A stretch of DNA of 45,052 nt from Roseibium polysiphoniae (lineage in GTDB: Bacteria > Pseudomonadota > Alphaproteobacteria > Rhizobiales > Stappiaceae). The position numbers and the translations under genes were made by a program. The DNA is taken from contig NZ_JACYXJ010000009.1 of NCBI RefSeq assembly GCF_014842925.1, positions 1-45,052 on the forward strand, in the 5' to 3' direction. Position 1 is the first letter of the stretch. Each line of letters starts with the position of its first letter. Under the pieces are notes generated by a model. The model ran no database searches, was not told the origin of the DNA, and was given only the letters and a program-made list of their open reading frames with translations. Below are positions 18,134 to 25,699 of the stretch, piece after piece.

Positions 18134-18313
18134 CGTCATCCCCGCCTTGTGCGGGGAGCTATTGGTTCCCGAGGCGTGGAGATCAAAGCAGGACGCGCGG
18201 CGGCGACTTCCAACTCACTCACGACTGCTCATCTGATAGCGATGTGGATTGGATCCCCGTACAAGCCGGGGATGACCGCGGGTGGTTCGGGGACAAACCC
18301 GGCAATGACAAAG
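18134..18313. repeat. Intergenic repeat C, diverged inverted element
   Basis: CGTCATCCCCGCCTTGTGCG (from 18134) has a near inverted partner at 18253-18277 (CCCCGTACAAGCCGGGGATGAC). A further B-like right end, GGGGACAAACCCGGCAATGACA, lies near 18291-18312. It looks like nested or decayed relatives of repeat B. Confidence 0.5.
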
Positions 18314-18345
18314 GAGAGGACTGTCGTCGGCCAGATGGTGATCCA

Positions 18346-18473
18346 CCCCCTCCGCCGTCATTGCAGGACTTGATCCTGCAATCCATGCCGTTCCGTGTCG
18401 TAAAATCGAAGTGATTCTGCGTGGCAAGGTCACGGCATGGATGCCATGGTCGAGCCATGGCATGACGGAGGGG
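18346..18473. repeat. Intergenic repeat D, inverted ends
   Basis: The left end, CCCCCTCCGCCGTCATTGCA, and the right end, GGCATGACGGAGGGG, are near complements. CAATCCATGCCG on the left pairs with CGGCATGGATG on the right part. Each half contains its own small palindrome (GCAGGACTTGATCCTGC; CCATGGTCGAGCCATGG). About 128 bases long. Confidence 0.5.
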
Positions 18474-18546
18474 ATGAGGGGCTTTGCATTGGCCATGGCT
18501 TCATTCGGGGGCTAGAGGTTTCAGCGAATGCCGCGCCCTCTTTGCT

Positions 18547-18652
18547 TTCCCTGCGCAGGCAGGGATCCAGTAGTCGCCGGCGCTTCGGCATGAGCCGTGA
18601 GGTCCGGGCGTACTGGATCCCGGATCTCCGCTGCGCTCATCCGGGAAGACGT
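18547..18652. repeat. Intergenic repeat A, copy 3 (full length)
   Basis: It begins TTCCCTGCGCAGGCAGGG and ATCCAGTA like copy 1 and ends like copy 2. It stops 21 bases before the prfC stop codon, so it probably lies in the prfC 3' untranslated region and could act as a transcript-end hairpin. Confidence 0.6.
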
Positions 18653-18673
18653 TGAGAAAGGCGAGCCCTCTCC

Positions 18674-20260
18674 TTATGCCGTATGGACGATCTCGCGGGT
18701 TTCGCGGAATTTCACATCTGGGTACTTCTCGCCGACATAGCCGACTTCCCAGGCGTTCTTGAACAGGAACACGGGCCGGTCATCGCGGTCATTGGCGATG
18801 GACATGCGGTGGGTTTCGATCATCTTTTGCAGCGTCGCCGGATCGGTCTCGATCCAGCGGGCCGTGGAGACATTGACCGGCTCGAAGCCGATCTCCGCGC
18901 CATATTCCGCCTTCAGACGGTCCACCACAACATCGAGCTGCAGAACGCCGACGACGCCGACGATCCAGTTGGACCCAAGGTCCGGCTTGAAGATCTGGAC
19001 CAGGCCTTCCTCCGCGAGATCCTGCAGGCCCTGGCGCATCTGCTTGACCTTCATGGTGTCACCCAGACGCACCCGGCGCAGGATTTCAGGCGCAAAGGCC
19101 GGAAGACCGGTGACGTGAATGTCCTCGCCCTCGGTGAGCGTGTCACCGACGCGCAGCTGACCGTGGTTGGGGATGCCGATAACATCGCCCGGGAAGGCCT
19201 CTTCGGCGATCTCGCGCTCTTCGGCGAAGAACAGGATCGGAGCTGTGACGGCGATCTGCTTGCCGGCGCGCACGTGCTTCAGCTTCATGCCGCGCTTGAA
19301 CGTGCCAGAGCACAGGCGGAAGAAGGCAATGCGGTCCCGGTGTTTGGGATCCATGTTGGCCTGCACCTTGAAGACAAAGCCGGTGACCTTGTTTTCATCA
19401 GGCGTGATCGTGCGCCCGCCGGTGGCGGACTGGGAATGGGGCGGCGGCGCGAACTTGGCGATGAAGTCGAGCAGTTCCTCGATGCCATAGTCGCGCAGGG
19501 CCGAGCCGAAGAACACAGGCGTCAGGTGACCTTCCAGAAAGCTCTCGTGATCGAAAGCGGCATAGCCTTCTGCCCCGAGCTCAACATTTTCCTCAAGCTC
19601 TTCCATGATCCGGTCGAAGGCAAACTCCGTCAGGATCGGATCGTCCAGTCCGGTGACGTCCTTCGTCTGGGTGTAAGGCCCGCCGCGCTCACCGTCGGAG
19701 GTGTGGAATTTCTTGGCCTGCCAGTCGTAGACGCCGAAGAAATCCGACCCCATGCCGACCGGCCAGGTCTGGGGCGAGACGTCGAGTGCCAGGGCTTCCT
19801 GAACCTCGTCGAGGATCTCCAGCGCATGCCGGCCCTCGCGGTCAATCTTGTTGACGAAGGTGATGATCGGAATGTCCCGGAGGCGGCAGACCTCGAACAG
19901 CTTACGGGTCTGTGCCTCGATGCCCTTGGCGGCGTCGACCACCATGATGGCCGCATCGACGGCGGTCAGCGTGCGGTAGGTGTCTTCGGAAAAGTCTTCG
20001 TGGCCCGGGGTGTCGAGCAGGTTGTAGATGACCCCGCCCCGCTCGAAGGTCATGACCGAGGACGACACCGAGATGCCGCGTTCCTGTTCGATCTTCATCC
20101 AGTCGGAGCGCGCGCGGCGGCGCTCGCCACGGGCGCGCACCTGACCGGCTGCCCGGATCGCGCCACCCGACAGAAGCAGCTTTTCGGTCAGGGTCGTCTT
20201 ACCGGCATCCGGGTGCGAGATGATCGCAAAGGTGCGGCGGTTTTCGTAGCTGGCGCTCAT
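18674..20260 (-). CDS. prfC: Peptide chain release factor 3
   Basis: 528 residues, the usual RF3 length. Translation GTPase motifs: G1 SHPDAGKTT (15-23), switch II DTPGHEDF (83-90) and G4 NKID (137-140). The switch I region is ERGISVSSSVM, as in RF3, where EF-G has a different form. The N-terminal YENRRTFAIISHPDAGKTTLTEKLLL is diagnostic of RF3. It recycles RF1/RF2 from terminating ribosomes. The start ATG at 20260 has GGAG about seven bases upstream. No frameshift or missing motif seen. Single gene; the downstream region is packed with repeats. Confidence 0.96.
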   Translation of the reverse strand: MSASYENRRTFAIISHPDAGKTTLTEKLLLSGGAIRAAGQVRARGERRRARSDWMKIEQERGISVSSSVMTFERGGVIYNLLDTPGHEDFSEDTYRTLTAVDAAIMVVDAAKGIEAQTRKLFEVCRLRDIPIITFVNKIDREGRHALEILDEVQEALALDVSPQTWPVGMGSDFFGVYDWQAKKFHTSDGERGGPYTQTKDVTGLDDPILTEFAFDRIMEELEENVELGAEGYAAFDHESFLEGHLTPVFFGSALRDYGIEELLDFIAKFAPPPHSQSATGGRTITPDENKVTGFVFKVQANMDPKHRDRIAFFRLCSGTFKRGMKLKHVRAGKQIAVTAPILFFAEEREIAEEAFPGDVIGIPNHGQLRVGDTLTEGEDIHVTGLPAFAPEILRRVRLGDTMKVKQMRQGLQDLAEEGLVQIFKPDLGSNWIVGVVGVLQLDVVVDRLKAEYGAEIGFEPVNVSTARWIETDPATLQKMIETHRMSIANDRDDRPVFLFKNAWEVGYVGEKYPDVKFRETREIVHTA

Positions 20261-20453
20261 TCAGGGCTCCTCGGAAAGCCTTGGACCGGGGCGCGAGAAA
20301 CGGCGCTCGTCGGAGCTTTCACTCCGGGCGCACATTGTCTTCGACCACGGATCGAATTGATGGTTCGTTGGCGCAAGGTCATAGAAGGACGAGGCGAAAA
20401 AGGCCAGAGAAGAATGCGATCGGGGCACCGTCTTCACCGCAATGACCGCGCGA

Positions 20454-20975
20454 TCAGTACTGCGCGAACCTGTCCCGCATCACCTTTTCCTCCTGACGAA
20501 TGCGAAGGAGGAGAACGGAAAGATAGATCGGCACTCCGACGAGTAGGGTGACATAGGCCTGGAGCGCGAGAGAGAAGCCGATCAGCTCGGGGAGGATGTT
20601 GAGAAAATAGTTGGGATGGCGGATCAGGTTGAAAAACCGGTTCGTCACCAGTACGTGGTCCCTGGCGACAATCACCTTGACCGTCCAGAACCGGCCGAGC
20701 ACCACGATCACCCAGACCAGGGCGCACATGGCAAGGCCGTAGAGCGCCATTCCAAAGACGGCAACGCACGACAGAGGCGCCCCGCGCCAAAGACCTTCCG
20801 TGATGGCGGCCAGGTAGAAGACAATATGCGTCAGAGCCAGGATCGCGGATGTCCGCGCGCAATATTCCACCGCGCCATCCTGCTTCAAACGCTTCTCGTT
20901 GCGCATGGAAATGGCCAGCGCGCCAAGGCGCAAGACAATGGCCAGAGCGATGAAAGCAATCATGACATTCGGCAT
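20454..20975 (-). CDS. Isoprenylcysteine carboxyl methyltransferase (ICMT)-family membrane protein
   Basis: 173 residues with about four or five membrane segments. The C-terminal half shows [29 protein letters not shown] and a following E130 in NILPE, the ICMT/PEMT-type cofactor-binding pattern (RHPxY...E). Bacterial members methylate unknown small lipids or isoprenoids, and some have been linked to polyketide-type products. It is upstream of prfC on the same strand, 193 bases away, with no sign of cotranscription. Divergent from the aldehyde dehydrogenase gene. Confidence 0.8.
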   Translation of the reverse strand: MPNVMIAFIALAIVLRLGALAISMRNEKRLKQDGAVEYCARTSAILALTHIVFYLAAITEGLWRGAPLSCVAVFGMALYGLAMCALVWVIVVLGRFWTVKVIVARDHVLVTNRFFNLIRHPNYFLNILPELIGFSLALQAYVTLLVGVPIYLSVLLLRIRQEEKVMRDRFAQY

Positions 20976-21257
20976 CCAGACTCTCCCTACCTGGTCCCCT
21001 ACCCGGCAATTCCGACAATAGGCATCCGCGCTCCCTACACGCTCACGCCGCGGTTGTCAGTTGTGGACGCTTTTTTACCGGCGCGACCGGCAACAGCCGC
21101 TGGTCTGTGGGCCGTTCATCAGAGCGTGACCTTTTGTCCGATGCCGCGATGGAACTGTCGTCCACAGATCCCGTTTGCCTGCCGAGATCTCGCACCGGAA
21201 CCAGATGCTCCGGCGCGACCGAACAGTCCGGCACAGACGACCAGGAAGGCACACACC

Positions 21258-22760
21258 ATGAACGCTCCGTCCATTTACGATCATTCCAACTGGGTACCAG
21301 CCCCCTACTCCGATTTCGACCTGCAGCCGATCGCTGGCGAATGGCGCAAGGGCGCGTCCGGCGAGATGCGGGCAGACACCAATCCCTTCACCGGTGAAAC
21401 GCTGGTGGAGATTGCCGGTGCCAATGCCGATGACGTCGACAGAGCCTATGAAGCGGCCGCCGAAGCGCAAAAGGCGTGGGCTGCAAAGCCCGCCTCAGAG
21501 CGTTCCAATGTGCTTGACCGCGCCGCCGACATCGTCGAGGCGCGCCGGGAAGAACTGATCAACTGGCTGGTGACGGAATCGGGCAGCACGGTGATCAAGG
21601 CCGGCATGGAAGTGCAGGCCGCAATCGGCATCATGCGCACGTCCGCGACCTTCCCGCAGCGCGCGGGGGGAAAGCTGATCCCGTCAGATGTTCCGGGCAA
21701 GGAAAGCCGGGTGTACCGCGAGGCGCTCGGCGTCATCGGCGTGATCAGCCCCTGGAATTTTCCGTTTCACCTCAGCATGCGCTCGGTCGCCCCGGCCCTG
21801 GCGCTTGGCAATGCGGTCGTGCTCAAGCCAGCCAGCGACACGCCGGTGACCGGCGGGCTTCTGCTTGGCAAGATCTTCGAGGAAGCCGGCCTGCCGAAAG
21901 CGCTCCTGAGCGTCGTGACCGCCCCAAGCGGCGAGATTGGCGATCACTTTGTTGAACACAAGATCCCGCAGCTGATCTCCTTCACCGGCTCCACGCCAGT
22001 CGGCCGCAACCTCGCCAAACTCGCAACCGGCGGCGAATGGCTCAAGCGGATCGCGCTGGAACTGGGCGGCAACGGACCGATCGTTGTTCTTGATGATGCG
22101 GATGTCGAACAGGCGGCGCACGCGACCGTCGTCGGCCGCTTTCTCCACCAGGGCCAGATCTGCATGAGCACGAACCGGGCGATCGTTGACGCGAGCATTC
22201 ACGATGCGTTCGTGGAGGCCGTCGTCAAACGGACCAAGGCGCTGAAGGCCGGAGACCCACAGGACCCCGAGACCGTCGTCGGACCGATCATCAACGCCAG
22301 CCAGGTCAAGAGCGTTCAGGAAGTAATCCGCAAGGCCCGCGAAGACGGAGCGACCGATGTGCTCAGCGGTGAAACCGAAGGCAACGTCGTTCCGCCGCAT
22401 GTCTTTACGGATGTGCGTCCGGAGTGGTCGATTGCACGGGACGAGAGCTTCGGGCCGGTCCTGCCGATCCTGAAGGCACGTGACGAGGCCCATGCTCTGG
22501 AGCTTGCCAATGACACGGACTTTGGCCTATCGAGCGCGGTCTTCTCGGGCGACCGCGAGCGCGGTGTCGCCTTTGCCCGCGGCATTCGTGCCGGCATGAC
22601 CCATGTGAACGACATCACGGTGGCGGACGAGCCGGAAGCACCCTTCGGCGGCGAGAAGAATTCGGGGCTTGGCCGTTTCAACGGCGAATGGGTTCTGGAG
22701 GAATTCACCCGCACCCATTGGGTGACGGTCCAGTCGACCCCGCGGGATTACCCGTTCTAG
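21258..22760 (+). CDS. NAD(P)-dependent aldehyde dehydrogenase
   Basis: 500 residues. Complete ALDH active site: N167 in SPWNFPF, K190 in VVLKPAS, E268 in LELGG and catalytic C302 in GQICMSTNR. The coenzyme loop is [10 protein letters not shown] and the end [21 protein letters not shown] is family-typical. The closest look is to benzaldehyde/aromatic aldehyde dehydrogenases, but substrate cannot be fixed. The start at 21258 follows AGGAAGG by eight bases. The frame stays open far upstream, antisense to the neighbouring gene, which is a GC-bias artefact. Confidence 0.93.
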   Translation: MNAPSIYDHSNWVPAPYSDFDLQPIAGEWRKGASGEMRADTNPFTGETLVEIAGANADDVDRAYEAAAEAQKAWAAKPASERSNVLDRAADIVEARREELINWLVTESGSTVIKAGMEVQAAIGIMRTSATFPQRAGGKLIPSDVPGKESRVYREALGVIGVISPWNFPFHLSMRSVAPALALGNAVVLKPASDTPVTGGLLLGKIFEEAGLPKALLSVVTAPSGEIGDHFVEHKIPQLISFTGSTPVGRNLAKLATGGEWLKRIALELGGNGPIVVLDDADVEQAAHATVVGRFLHQGQICMSTNRAIVDASIHDAFVEAVVKRTKALKAGDPQDPETVVGPIINASQVKSVQEVIRKAREDGATDVLSGETEGNVVPPHVFTDVRPEWSIARDESFGPVLPILKARDEAHALELANDTDFGLSSAVFSGDRERGVAFARGIRAGMTHVNDITVADEPEAPFGGEKNSGLGRFNGEWVLEEFTRTHWVTVQSTPRDYPF

Positions 22761-22794
22761 GGCGCGATCCCGAAGATCAGCAGACGGAACACTG

Positions 22795-22820
22795 CAGACA
22801 GGGCGCAGATGCCCTGTCTG
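22795..22820. terminator. Bidirectional hairpin between convergent genes
   Basis: A perfect 10-bp stem, CAGACAGGGC-gcagat-GCCCTGTCTG, lies between the aldehyde dehydrogenase stop and the ParA stop. No long T-run follows on either strand, so it may need Rho or act as an RNA 3' end stabiliser. Confidence 0.5.
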
Positions 22821-22844
22821 TTGCCCGGTCTGTCTTCAGGCCGA

Positions 22845-23549
22845 TCAGGATGCCTTCTTGAAGACCTGATACCACTTGCGGCGCGGCTGAACTTCGGCGC
22901 GCTCCAGGATTTCGGCCGCAAACATGGCCGCGTTTTCGCGCGCCTTGTCCAGATTGGTGATGGTCTTGGGATCCTGTGACTTCAAGCCGCCGCCAAATTC
23001 GAACAGGTCGCGATAGGCCGCCCGTTCGACGATCGGGGTCATCAGCACATCGATGCCCTTGACCGCCAGGAACTCCTGAACCGCCTTGAGCGCCCGTGTG
23101 GTGACCGCCGCGTTGGTACGGGTCAGCGCCACGCAGTGGCGGATGTCATGCTTGACGATCTTTTCCAGCTTGGCGATCAGCGTCAGGATCTTGGCGCCGC
23201 CCCTGGCATCCATGCTGGACCCCTGGATCGGCACCACGACCAGATCAGAGACGGACAGAGCGTTGGCAACCACCAGGTTCTCCGTGCCCTCCAGATCGAC
23301 GATGACGTAGTCGGCTTTTTCGCTGGCATCCAAGATCTGCTCGGTGATCGAGGCAGGCGTGATCTGGCTGACCACGTCGATTTTGGCGGGACGGCCCGGC
23401 AGGTCTGCCCAATGCGAAATCCACTTCTGCGGATCGGCATCGAAGATGGTCACGCTTTTCCCACGATCGGCAACTTCCGTTGCCAGCAAAAGGGCCGCGG
23501 TGGTCTTGCCCGCTCCACCTTTTGCGTTCGCGAAGGAAATCACTGGCAT
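22845..23549 (-). CDS. Orphan ParA/VirC1-like ATPase
   Basis: 234 residues. The deviant Walker A KGGAGKTT (10-17) identifies the ParA/MinD superfamily. FDADPQKWISHW and the later DLEGTENLVVANAL and VVPIQGSSMDARGGAKIL are like VirC1 and related ParA-like proteins in alphaproteobacteria. VirC1 helps place conjugative DNA at the pole, but chromosomal relatives have other or unknown cargos. No parB partner or centromere-like repeat is next to it, so cargo is unknown. The ATG at 23549 has AGGAGAG just upstream; an extended start at 23573 is less likely. Confidence 0.85.
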   Translation of the reverse strand: MPVISFANAKGGAGKTTAALLLATEVADRGKSVTIFDADPQKWISHWADLPGRPAKIDVVSQITPASITEQILDASEKADYVIVDLEGTENLVVANALSVSDLVVVPIQGSSMDARGGAKILTLIAKLEKIVKHDIRHCVALTRTNAAVTTRALKAVQEFLAVKGIDVLMTPIVERAAYRDLFEFGGGLKSQDPKTITNLDKARENAAMFAAEILERAEVQPRRKWYQVFKKAS

Positions 23550-23877
23550 CTCATCTCTCCTGGTTTCAAACAACCGGTCCTTCTGGTCCGATATGTTGAT
23601 TAGATTGTCTCCAGTTTATGGTTACCAATCCCTTAATACCTGTTGCATAATGCGTTTTGCTTCAATCGCTTAGGCTGCCAAGTGTTTCCAGGCACAAGCT
23701 CCTCGGGAGAATTGACGAGGTTTCTTGGGTGCTGCCGCAGCCAAGGCGTCCGCCTCTGGCAGGGTCAAGATCCCTGTTGACCCGCCCCTGTGGGCGATTG
23801 CGAGGGGCGCGGGCCCACGTTAGGCTTGTGCGAAACGCACGCACGCCTTGTTCGACACGCCTTGAGGGAACCCAGCG
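23550..23877. other. 328-base divergent promoter region, ParA and hydrolase
   Basis: It contains promoters for the divergent ParA and hydrolase genes. The only structure I can support is a 7-bp inverted repeat, GGGTCAA-gatccctg-TTGACCC, at 23762-23783, about 95 bases before the hydrolase start. The ParA-proximal part (23590-23680) is AT-richer, as promoters are. No gene is seen. Confidence 0.35.
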
Positions 23878-24798
23878 ATGTCTCAAAAGACCAGTTTCGG
23901 ACAGTTGCTTTCCGCCGCTTGCATGGCTCTTTGCCTGGCCCTTGCGACCGGCGCCACCCTGAGTGGCGCAACAGGTGCGGCAAAAGCCGAAGTGCTCGCG
24001 CCATATAAGGACAAGCTGTTCCGTTATCCCAAGGTGACCGAGACGCTGTTCAACGGCGACTTCACGGTGGTCGAATACTCCAAGCAGAGAGACCTGCGGG
24101 ACCGGGACAAGGTGGACGAGCGCGAGGTCTTCGGCCACTACGTCTCCTACAAACCGCGCCGCAGCCAGAAAGACTACACGCTTCAGGCCAATGGCCGCTC
24201 GATCCGCTACATGGGCGTCGGCAAGGCCAAGGGCGGCGCCAAGGCGGTCGTGATCTACATCCACGGCCAGGGCGGCAACCGCTTTCAGGGCATGAACGAT
24301 GTCAGCTTTGGCGGCAACTTCAACCGCATCAAGAACCTGATGGTGCGCAATGGCGGCGCCTATCTGTCGCCCGAGTTTTCCAGCTTCGGCGATAAGGGCA
24401 CCCAGGACATTGCAGCCCTCATCCAGCAGCAGAAGCAGGTTTCGCCAGGTGCAAAGGTTGTCGTGGCCTGCGGCTCCATGGGCGGCATCATCTGCTGGAA
24501 CCTTCTGAAGAACCGGAACTACGCCTCGATGCTGAGCGGCATAATGCTGTTCGGCGCGCCAAAGGATCCCGGTTTTCTTTCCTCGGGTGCCCTGTCACGC
24601 CGCGTACCACTCTACATGGGCTATGGCAGCGACGACAGCGTCTACAATTGGGAAACCCAGGCCAAGTTCTTCAAGCAGATCCGCGGGTCTGCGTCCGGCT
24701 ATCCGATCCGCTTCACACTGTTTGACACAGGCACCCATGGCACGCCGATCCGGATGACTGACTGGCGGCTGGTGCTGAACTGGATGCTCTCGCGCTGA
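23878..24798 (+). CDS. Secreted alpha/beta-fold hydrolase
   Basis: 306 residues. A signal peptide ends near AKA-EV (residue 38). An oxyanion-hole-like YIHGQGGN occurs at 127-134. Nucleophile Ser200 lies in ACGSMGGI (G-x-S-x-G), acid candidates D252/D253 in GYGSDDSVY, and His287 in GTHGTPI, so a full triad is present. Export and lack of a defined subfamily leave the substrate open. The start has GAGGGAA about eight bases upstream. It is 124 bases before fabI on the same strand, with a palindromic operator-like site between them, so it is probably a separate transcript. Confidence 0.82.
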   Translation: MSQKTSFGQLLSAACMALCLALATGATLSGATGAAKAEVLAPYKDKLFRYPKVTETLFNGDFTVVEYSKQRDLRDRDKVDEREVFGHYVSYKPRRSQKDYTLQANGRSIRYMGVGKAKGGAKAVVIYIHGQGGNRFQGMNDVSFGGNFNRIKNLMVRNGGAYLSPEFSSFGDKGTQDIAALIQQQKQVSPGAKVVVACGSMGGIICWNLLKNRNYASMLSGIMLFGAPKDPGFLSSGALSRRVPLYMGYGSDDSVYNWETQAKFFKQIRGSASGYPIRFTLFDTGTHGTPIRMTDWRLVLNWMLSR

Positions 24799-24854
24799 GG
24801 CGCATCCGTAGCACTACCAATCCGGCAAAAAGACATCAGAGCTTCATAAAAACA

Positions 24855-24871
24855 ATATTGCAGTGCAATAT
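24855..24871. promoter_or_regulatory. Perfect 17-bp palindrome (PhaR-like site) before fabI-DUF3141
   Basis: ATATTGCAGTGCAATAT is identical to the site at 42975-42991. It lies 50 bases before the fabI ATG, where a repressor would block transcription. The core TGC-N3-GCA agrees with the published idea of PhaR operators (TGC/GCA half-sites). Assignment to PhaR is inference, supported by the PHA-synthase-like product of the operon. Confidence 0.55.
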
Positions 24872-24921
24872 GGATCCTGGAGAGACCTTCGGCGCGGCCG
24901 GAGGGAAGCCGGGAGCTGCCG

Positions 24922-25686
24922 ATGTTCGATCTGACCGGCCAGAAAGCCCTTGTTGTGGGCGTGGCCAATGACCAATCCATCGCCTGGGGCTGCGCCAAAG
25001 CGCTGAAGGCACAGGGTGCCGAGCTGGCCATCACCTATCTCAACGCCAAGGCTGAACCCCATGTGCGCCCGCTGGCCGAAAGCCTGGGCGCCGAGATCAT
25101 CGCGCCTTTGGATGTGCGCAGCGAGGCGGACACCGACGCACTCTTTGACGAGATCACGGAGCGTTGGGGCAGGCTCGACACGCTGGTGCATTCCATCGCC
25201 TTCTCCCTGAAGGACGATCTGCATGGCCGCGTGGTCGATTGCTCCGCCGAAGGCTTCGGCCTTGCCATGGACATTTCGGTGCATTCGTTCCTGCGGCTGA
25301 TCCGGCGCGCCGAACCCCTGATGCCAAATGGCGGCACCTGCATGACCGTCTCCTTCATGGGCGCGCAAAGGGTTGTCGAGCACTACAACATCATGGGCCC
25401 GGTAAAAGCCGCTCTCGAAGCGGCAACCCGCTATGCAGCGGCGGAACTGGGGCCGAAGGGCATTTCCGTACACGCACTGTCGCCCGGACCGCTTCAGACC
25501 CGCGCGGCCTCGGGCATCGATGCGTTTGACAATCTGTTGAATGACGCCGCCGAACGCGCGCCCACCCATCACCTGGCCACCATTGAGGACGTCGGCGCCT
25601 ATGCCGCGTTCCTTGCCAGCCGTGAGGCAGCAAATGTCACCGGCGGGATTCATCCCATCGACGGCGGTTACAGCATCATCGGATAA
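24922..25686 (+). CDS. Enoyl-ACP reductase, FabI type (likely a second copy)
   Basis: 254 residues. SDR fold with the FabI cofactor motif GVANDQSIAWG. The catalytic Y-x6-K is present in HYNIMGPVKA, and SPGPLQTRAASGI and IHPIDGGYSIIG match FabI. The first active-site Tyr of classical FabI (in a SYLGAE context) is Phe here (SFMGAQ), a divergence that may alter substrate preference. It reduces trans-2-enoyl thioesters using NAD(P)H. It is 13 bases before the PHA-synthase-like gene, so it is cotranscribed; the pairing with DUF3141 recurs in alphaproteobacteria. A separate housekeeping copy elsewhere is expected but not visible. Confidence 0.88.
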   Translation: MFDLTGQKALVVGVANDQSIAWGCAKALKAQGAELAITYLNAKAEPHVRPLAESLGAEIIAPLDVRSEADTDALFDEITERWGRLDTLVHSIAFSLKDDLHGRVVDCSAEGFGLAMDISVHSFLRLIRRAEPLMPNGGTCMTVSFMGAQRVVEHYNIMGPVKAALEAATRYAAAELGPKGISVHALSPGPLQTRAASGIDAFDNLLNDAAERAPTHHLATIEDVGAYAAFLASREAANVTGGIHPIDGGYSIIG

Positions 25687-25699
25687 GAGGAAGACCAAG

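Larger units (their letters stand above)
17704..18673. other. 970-base intergenic region made largely of repeat elements
   Basis: The stretch between the methyltransferase and prfC carries repeats A2, B2, C, D and A3 almost end to end. Open frames exist in this region but they run through the palindromic repeats and lack coding character. The segment 17704-17898 shows no feature beyond a short CTGACATCAGACAG-type inverted repeat near 17790. Confidence 0.55.

Noticed and set aside
17911..18496. Short open frames in the repeat region on both strands
   Set aside because: They consist mostly of repeats B, C and D, whose symmetry makes similar frames on both strands.
18683..20551. Long open frame antisense to prfC
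   Set aside because: prfC is certain by its motifs and length; the antisense translation shows no family and arises from third-position GC bias.
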